Of a stretch of 64,000 nucleotides of DNA, positions 56,960 to 64,000 are shown piece after piece. The notes below the pieces were generated by a model. The model did not search any database. It was not told where the DNA came from and saw only the letters and a program-made list of their open reading frames with translations. The stretch is from Diphasiastrum complanatum (lineage: Eukaryota; Streptophyta; Lycopodiopsida; Lycopodiales; Lycopodiaceae), in contig CM055102.1 of the NCBI GenBank assembly GCA_029204225.1, positions 48,642,870 through 48,706,869 on the forward strand, written 5' to 3'. Both the position numbers and the translations under genes were made by a program. Every line of letters begins with the position of its first letter. Position 1 is the first letter of the stretch.

Positions 56960-59007
56960 TCACACTCCTCCTCAAAAACCAGCTTGATGAGATACTAGAT
57001 CAAATGGAAAACATGTGAAACTTGTTGAGTGGATCATGTGGTGTAAGTGTGATGTGAAGACCAGACAAGGGATCCTTCATTACAAAAAATTCACCAAATT
57101 CATGATAGGATTTCTTTGGTGGAAATCAATTGCCAACTCCTTTGATGAGCATTCCACCAATGTGCCACCATTTCCTTTTGTTCCCTCATGCTTGAAGTTG
57201 ATGTTGGGCTTGTAGGCTCCACTTCCTTGAAAATAGCTACAACATAAGGAGAGAAATCCGAGGCCTCCATGCCTCATGATGATCATAAAGATCAAGATCA
57301 GAAGATAGGAAAAAGTGTTGATTACCAAGATGTTGCATACTAGCTTGACTAGTTACTGTAACTTTTTGCATGATAGATCTAATTTTGAAATAAAAATGCA
57401 TCTTGGTCTTATTGAGGCTACATACTTTCTAAAGTATGTAAGTGTCCTTCATGGATGATTCACTTAATCTAAAGAGAAGTTTAAAAATCGCCTCACAACA
57501 TGTAAAAACATGATTTTTCACATTATGAGTAACAAACTCATTATTACTCTTACTAGTTCCAAGAGCATACATTTGATGACACAACCACTTGCCTTCTAAG
57601 TTATTTTGTAACATATCTAAGCCATTAATGACAAGAAATATGTCCATACACTTCTTGCTTATTATTAAAAAGTTTAATTCTTTTGGACATGGCATACTAT
57701 TTTTTTTGAGTCAAAATGCATGTTTTTATATTGGAGTTTTTGTGAAATTTGAAATTTTATGCAAAAGAGCATGCTTTTGGGCAAAATTTACAAAACTACT
57801 AAATGCTTACTCCTTTTTTTGGATTTTGACCCATTTCAAAAGATTTTGCATTAATACCATAGCAAGAAAATAAAGTGAACCTAAAGTGTAAATGTTGTAC
57901 ATGATAATTGCTAGTGGAAAGCATTGGGAATACCCTTAACTCGTGTAAATGATGATGCTTGGTGGAGGTAATTGGAAGAGGGTATACTCAAACGTGTCAA
58001 ACAATAGGAAATGCATGCACTCAATTATGAAGGGTGTAGGTAGGATTTGGTCTCGTACACCTAGATGAGTATGCTTGAAAGATGGGATGGAGCAAAAAGT
58101 GTTAGAGGCCAAATGCATGCCTCAAAATCATAGGTATCACAATGCAAAACATTGTGCTCACCCTCCTGGAGGGATAACAGCCTTGGCAGCATTGAGCTCC
58201 ATTGAAGTATGTCATCATGATCTTGCCACCATCATGGAGGCATCTCGGGGTAGACCGTTAGGCAAGGTTGCGTGTGCTAGGCTGCACAAAGTAGTACCAT
58301 TGCAATTTTTCTTAAAGACAAGTTGCTAGAATATATTCTTTACTTAAGGGTGTGCTAGGCAGCACAAAGTAGTACCATTGCAATTTTTCTTAAAAACAAG
58401 TTGCTAGAATAGATTTGTTTGCTTAAGGGTGGATTGAATTTGGTGTAGAAAGACCTGCCAATACAACATCTTGAGGTGCTGCCAACACAGCACCATAAGA
58501 GTAAAATATTCCTCATGCTAATAAGCTACCTGGACCAACCTTATTTCCACTTAAACCGAATTAAGGAACGGTGCAAAAATTGATCACAAATTTCTTCTTG
58601 CTTGCTAGTTCAAAATCTATGTGGGTTTAGGCTAAAACTTTCTAAACTTTCGGCCGATACTACTACGTCATACTGTTTTTTCCCAGCCCGGCGTTGGTAC
58701 AGTTGGCTTCATATCCCATTCTGATCTTGATCTAGATTTGTAAAAGCAAGTGTTCACGTGCCAAATGAAAGTAATTTCATGCCGATGAAAGGATAAGGAA
58801 GCATGCAAGCACAGTAGCACTTCAAGCTGCAACACTGTCCTGAACAAATCTGTATGCTCTATTTATTTGCATACAACCACTTATTGTTTGCTCAAAGTAG
58901 GTAGCATGGGGTAGAAGAAGGCCTTCTAATATTTTAAAGCCGATGGTGGCTTCAATTATTAGTTCCTGATGCACTGAAAGTAACTATATGTTTGCGGTTT
59001 TGATCCT
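56960..59007. other. Intergenic, broken retroelement interior; no gene supported
   Basis: Minus-strand fragments at 57328-57080 and 57695-57429 may be interior remnants of the LTR element whose 3' LTR lies at 56101-56959. The 84-codon plus frame at 58075-58329 is unrecognised and ends inside a tandem duplication. 58430-59007 is non-coding sequence downstream of the methyltransferase gene. Confidence 0.35.
58272..58428. repeat. 78-bp tandem duplication
   Basis: GTGTGCTAGGCxGCACAAAG followed by TAGTACCATTGCAATTTTTC occurs at 58272 and 58350 with few differences. Confidence 0.8.
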
Positions 59008-60552
59008 TCATTTTCTAGTTCTAGTCAGACAAGCCACATTTAGAACATAGGGTGCTTCTTCAGGTAGATTCTTTGCATTTTCTGCTACCCTGTGCTCCAA
59101 GCGCTTGAAGAACACCTGCGCGAGATGTGGGCCGATGTGAGCCTCCACCAGTCCTCCTAGAACACTTTTGAAGAAGTTTGAGCGCCTCCTTGCGAAGGCC
59201 TCAGGATCTGTTACTCTTTCCGTTTCTTCGTGAGTAGGAGCGAAGACTTTTGTCTGATGCAAGCTCTGAACTATGAATAATGAAGACTCGTTCACTGCCT
59301 GCTGAAACTCGTCCACACTTCGGTAATACATTGGAAAATTGAAAGAGTCTCTGGTATCGGCATCGATCAAACCCTGACACCATAGAGGTAAGATATGCTG
59401 AGTAAAGCGGCTTGGAAAGAGAGGACTATGGTGATATTGTACGTAAGGTTAGTGATACAGGAGATGATGACATTATCATACCTCGTTTGCAAGATCCCTC
59501 CAGGCTTCATCAAGCTCAGCTGTCCAAACGCATGCATGAGTGCTACCCAGTTGCTTTTCTGGATGGCTGGCGTCCTCCCGACCTCCAAAAAGTAAGAACA
59601 ACAACCCACCGGGTGCCAATTCAGTTGCACGGTGTACTAGAAACATGCTTAGATCTTCCTTTGCCTGTTGCTCATACGCTTCGGCTACTGCTCTATTTGG
59701 GTGATTGATCCAGCTCTCCCCTTTGTTCCACGCAGGAGAATTCTTATCTTGTACAGCAGGAGGAATCTACAACAACAATAGTTATAACAAGTTATGTGTC
59801 TGGCATAGGTAGCAGCCAAACCTCTCGAGTATCAATGCAAATTTTCTCATCTACATTAGCTTAACCACAAGACTTCGACACGACTTAGTCCAAGCTCTGG
59901 CGTGGGTACCAGCAGCATACCTCTAGAGTATCAATTAGGCTAACTTACGCATTTAATTGGCTTTAGTTTGATCAGTAAGCTTTTGGAATCCACATGAAAG
60001 CAAGTTAAAGCATCTCATATGAGTGAAAAGAAAGACCTTGGACAGCCAATGTAATGAATGAAAAGAGACAATCACATGAAGGCTAGATCTGGGAAATAAT
60101 CTCTTGTAAAATGATCCCGGAACTCCTGCAACAAAGTAAGATCCTCTGGGCCTGAACCCCTCTATGCATGGAGATTCATCCTCATTGTGAAGAGCACACA
60201 ACATTTGAAATAAGGTGTTGAAATCGTTGGAGGGAAGATCTGAGAAGAACGCTTGAAAATCAGGCATATTCGACTTCATCAAATCAGAATCTGAGTCCAT
60301 GAACCTTTGCCTCAATCTGCCAACCACAAAATTGACCACAGAAACAGTATTGGGCCCCGTAGAGCAACCAAGGTCAGCAACAGCCACTACAGTGCCATCT
60401 GTTGGAAGCTCAAGGTTGAGCAAGCCTTTGGCCAGCACCTCCTTTACTTGGACAAATGCAGTGGCTTGCAGGGCAGAATTGCGGGCATAGCTGCAATCCC
60501 CTACCCCCCCCTCCATCCTGAACTGATTTTCAATAATGGGAATGACAACCAT
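59008..60552 (-). CDS. SABATH family carboxyl methyltransferase, three exons
   Basis: Exons on the minus strand: 60552-60037 (172 codons; donor AAG|GTCTTT), 59766-59482 (95 codons; acceptor TTGTTGTAG, donor GAG|GTATGA) and 59373-59008 (121 codons plus stop; acceptor GTGTCAG). Both introns (270 and 108 bp) are phase 0 and GT-AG. The 388-residue product matches the usual SABATH length. Motifs: SYARNSALQ near the N terminus, the SAM-binding DLGCSTGPNT, SDLPSNDFNTLFQML, YFVAGVPGSFYKRLFP, FHSLHWLSK continuing as IPPAV, FGGRE, and FNFPMYYRSVDEF near the C terminus. SABATH enzymes methylate carboxyl (or nitrogen) groups of small metabolites such as salicylate, benzoate, jasmonate or IAA, using SAM in the cytosol. 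The substrate cannot be told from sequence alone. No stops or frame breaks are seen, so it is probably functional. An earlier in-frame Met (residue 13) is an alternative start. Confidence 0.93.
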
Positions 60553-60659
60553 CCTGATCAGTAACGTGTCTAAACTGATCTGCTAGCTGATTTCTTCTGC
60601 TGCTGTCAGTGAGGCAAGCAGACCAGCTCCTGATTTGGTGTCTAAGAAGCAGCAACACC

Positions 60660-60690
<31 letters not shown>

Positions 60691-60700
60691 ATACTCAATT
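60553..60700 (-). promoter_or_regulatory. Upstream region of the SABATH gene with TA/TG microsatellite
   Basis: A (TA)n(TG)n microsatellite lies at about 60660-60692. Its minus-strand TATATATATATA lies about 110 bp upstream of the start codon and could act as the TATA element. This is inference from position only. Confidence 0.4.
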
Positions 60701-61345
60701 CACCATCGTCCAATAAAAAATCACATACGCTCTATCAGAGCTATCTATGTATGTGTCACCCACCAGCCCTTTCGGATAATGCAGAATTAACGCTATGGAG
60801 TAAAAAAGTGCTCTGCTAGAGCAAGATCAGAAAACACCGACAGCACTTACTCGCACGACATCTCTTCAGGCCGCTTACTTGGAATCTAGCCACGTCTCAG
60901 AACTGCCACGAGGGATGTTCTGAGTGCCTAGCTAATAGCACGTGGAAAAATCTGAATGCTCTCAGGAATATCCCACGGTGGTGGGCCTAGGACTTTGGCG
61001 TGCCACAGAGATGCTATTATTTTCTACGTGTTGGGTGAAGAGGGGCCAAAGGTTGCTCGCACGCCGCCAGGAGGCAAACCCTCTTTTTTGCTGGGCCTAA
61101 AACTTTGGGGTTGAATTTTTTGTGGTCTATTTCTGCCAACTCACATATTCCTTTGTTATACAAGGGCCCCCCTCTAGCCCATTTGTGGGACACCTTGAAA
61201 TAGCTTTCTTCTACCTTTACTTTAGCTATCTTGATGATTCTCTCAAAGATCGCATATGTGCCAATGTCTCACTCCACTAATTCCTCTACATGCACATCAA
61301 TCTACTTGAGGTGCAAGACTTTTGTCTTTCATTCTCCAACATGCA

Positions 61346-61434
61346 AGATCACAAGGTGGTTTCACATTAGCACACCTTGATCAAGGGTGGTTTCACATTA
61401 GCACATCTTGATCAAGGGTGGTTTCACATCGATG
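61346..61434. repeat. 31-bp tandem repeat, three copies
   Basis: GGTGGTTTCACATTAGCACA with CTTGATCAAG repeats at 31-bp spacing; the third copy is partial. Confidence 0.8.
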
Positions 61435-63187
61435 ACAATTGCCTTTCTTTGGTCCTTTATCTTGCCAGCCATTTCTTAGGCCTTGGCTACTGAGATGGTG
61501 TGCAATGGGTCATTCCTCTTTCATACCTAGGTGATAAGTGTGAAGAAACAAAGTGTTCCAAGTTGATTGGCCAGTTTGAATCTTTTTTTTTTTTTTTTAA
61601 CTCCCATAGCAACTCGACTTGCCAAGCGATGTCGACAAAAATGGGCTTGTGTTCCCCTTGCTTGGCAAGGGCCCCTATCACCTCACGTGTTCCCCAACAA
61701 ACCAATGTGATCATTTCACGTTAATAAGGGTTTGCCACATGATGATAATAAGGGACGAGGCCCTTTTTTCCAACTAACATGTATGCACCATAGTCCACTA
61801 TAGTGCACATAACTCCATTGTTTCAATCAAGCTATTGAATATAAGAACTTTGAAGGTTCTAAATTATTCTAGTAGTCTAAATCATGAATGTTCACAACTA
61901 AGGTTCGAGTAATTGAAATCTCCCCACATACTCAAGATGTTCTAAAAAATCATATTGTCAATGATCTCGAAAACTACTTTGACAATCGAAATGAAATACG
62001 TCATTACACCACAATCATCTATTGATTGTTTTATATTACACTACAACAAGAAGCGGGAATTACAGCAAGTGCTTCCGATGAATTTCAAAATTTTTCAAAA
62101 CCTGTTAGATTTTGACGTGTCGAAATCTGACAGAGTCATCGAATAAGCCTGAAAACAAACTCGGCAACGTTCGGCAATGAGCGTGAATAAATTTTAAAAT
62201 TGGATGTCGGATCCGACATCCCATGTGGCAGCCATTTGGCAACTGTTCACCAAGGTGGCATCTGACCTGGATTTCGGAGTCTGACAAAAAGTTTAGAGTG
62301 CATATTTTGACATCCATCTCAATGATCCACGACCTTCATGATTTGACATTTGTACTATTATCAAAGATGTTGGAATCTGATAGATAGATTATCCGTCAGA
62401 TTCTGACACTATTTTTGTTTCCAACTCCTACGAACCCATTTGTCAATTACCTTTGCAAGATAGGAGAGTGCACGACTTGGGAGCGATGTGGGAGCAATTT
62501 TGGGCTATTGATCTCTCTTCTTTGCAACTCTCTCTCCTTTGATCAGAGGTTGGTTATGCATTATTTGTTGTGGCTATGGTTTTTAATTTTGTTTTTTGGT
62601 TATGATTTTGCTTTGAGAAAAGGGATAAGGAGGGAAAGAGAGAGAGGAGAGGTAATGTCAATGAGTTACACTTAAAAATATTCCACTTTCAAATCATTAT
62701 TTTTCCTTTGTTCATTAAAGTTTCACAATGTTATGTTATCTATTGTTTTTTATCAATCAAAATTATTCAATATCCAATTAAAATATGCAATGAAATGTTT
62801 GTGGGCATCAAATATCTTACCTTATATTATACTATGAAAGTATGGGCATATTTTTAGTCTAAATACGTACCAAATTCTCATTGGCTACTCATTTTTTGCA
62901 AGAGGAATTGTACTCTGTATAGATTTGTTGGCCACTCATTCTCATCAAAAGGAGTTGTACTCTCAAAAAACATTGATTATTGTCAGATTTGGCGTCTAGT
63001 ATCAAGTTGTGACTTTATTTTATTGAAGATATGATTTATTATTCAAAATACTATATTGTGTAATATTTTTGGACGCCATATATTCAATCCAAAAGATCCA
63101 TGAAAGCTTGATGTCATTGTTCCTTATGCGGGAAATTTAACCCAAAAAAAGTTTGGTGACAATAACATATTTTGAAAATGAACAACA

Positions 63188-63448
63188 CGTAGCCCATTAT
63201 TCATGTTAGCATCATTACTCTTGCATTTATCACCACAACAACACTTGAAGAAGGGTCTTTTCCAATTCCATATGCGGACTAGAAAGCTTTGAAATGTCAC
63301 TTTTGTATGTAATTTTCTTGGTGGGATGGTCACCAAATGAACATAGCCCATTATTCATCTTAACATCTATAATTATCTCGTGCTGCTAATCAAGCTTTGA
63401 AATGTCACTTTTGTATCTAGTTTTCTTGGTGGGATGGTCACAGCACAA
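63188..63448. repeat. Imperfect direct repeats
   Basis: AAGCTTTGAAATGTCACTTT and TTTTCTTGGTGGGATGGTCA occur in both 63284-63340 and 63392-63448. TAGCCCATTATTCAT occurs near 63190 and 63345. Confidence 0.7.
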
Positions 63449-64000
63449 TAATGTGTCTCAAAGTTGGTGGTGGTAAAAGATCTTAAATGAGTGCTCATTT
63501 TTACGTAGCACATAGTAGGAACTTCTAAGCCCTTACAAAGGTTTCGATATAGTGATAAAATTCTTGAGACACCCCGTCCTGGGTTTTGATAATCCATCAT
63601 GTGCCTCATACCTAAACCAACAATAATCATAGGATTAGCACAGTCATCTAAGATGATGTTCAAGACATGCACACTTAAATTTTGACACTTTTTTATTGTT
63701 ATGGTCTCACATTCTTATTTCCAAGGCTTAAATATTATTTTAGAAGATACCTTTGGGCTGAAGCTATTCTGTTTCTTGGTTAATTTGGCCTTTTTAGAGG
63801 TCAAGTATAAATTTTTTTGCTTTAGTACTGCATTTTGCTTTATAGCTATATATCTTACCTTGTTAGCTTATAAATAAAGGTTTCAAAGAGTTTGGTCTTG
63901 CTTAAGCAAGAGGAACTATGTGAATGCTTTTATCTCTCTCACACACACATGGAGATTTTGATGACACTACAACATTCTGGAGGATTTCCGACCCTATTAC

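Larger units (their letters stand above)
60701..64000. other. Intergenic, small tandem repeats, no gene supported
   Basis: No coding frame is convincing. It holds a 31-bp tandem triplicate at 61346-61434 (CAAGGGTGGTTTCACATTAG) and direct repeats at 63284-63448 (AAGCTTTGAAATGTCAC twice, 108 bp apart). LTR-like features appear near 63840-63990 (GCTTATAAATAAAGG). Confidence 0.4.

Noticed and set aside
58075-58329. 84-codon ORF with HPPGG and histidine-rich stretch
   Set aside because: No recognisable family, no introns or neighbours to support it, and its 3' end lies in a tandem duplication.
1-64000. CRISPR arrays, bacterial operons or organelle DNA
   Set aside because: No spaced palindromic repeats, no Shine-Dalgarno-led gene runs and no chloroplast or mitochondrial genes were seen. 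The introns and LTR elements are nuclear-plant features.

Overview
The window looks like nuclear DNA of a land plant with a large, transposon-rich genome. The evidence is AT-rich spacers, GT-AG introns, plant-type LTR retrotransposons with tRNA-Met and tRNA-Asp primer-binding sites, and one intact-looking three-exon SABATH methyltransferase gene. I cannot name the species. Almost everything except that gene is mobile DNA in various states of decay.

Region 1 (127-13464) is the most unusual part. Perfect 35-bp inverted repeats bound a DNA transposon of about 9.1 kb, once a later 4.2-kb LTR retrotransposon (5051-9293, 5-bp target duplication ATTAT) is subtracted. It carries four decayed genes in two convergent pairs: a possible BAH-domain gene (+), a gene joining a histone H3/CENH3-like domain to a ULP1-like cysteine protease (-), an unrecognised acidic protein (+) that the LTR element interrupts, and a DDE-type transposase candidate with a coiled-coil N terminus (-). 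The two middle genes diverge from an 830-bp intergenic region with at least eight copies of one motif. Most premature stops are TGA or TAG where CGA or CAG would restore the frame, as expected from deamination of methylated cytosine in a silenced element.

Region 2 (13.5-18.9 kb) and 25.3-30.5 kb hold broken Ty3/gypsy-like gag and protease fragments in both orientations. Region 3 (18.9-25.3, 30.9-33.6 and 38.6-46.6 kb) holds repeated copies of one gag-only (TR-GAG/LARD-like) LTR family. Its LTRs start TGTTG and end CAACA, its primer site matches tRNA-Asp, its LTRs carry long GA/CT microsatellites, and its interior has huge purine/pyrimidine tracts. Several copies are tandem, head-to-head or truncated. 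A non-autonomous copia-like element (33604-38564) sits inside one copy and carries unrecognised ORFs where pol should be.

Region 4 (46.97-52.5 kb) is a decayed Ty3/gypsy pol (protease remnant, RT, RNase H, integrase) followed by a coiled-coil ORF in an env-like position. Region 5 (53-57 kb) holds more retroelement debris. Region 6 (59008-60552, minus) is the SABATH methyltransferase gene. The rest, to 64 kb, is non-coding with small tandem repeats.
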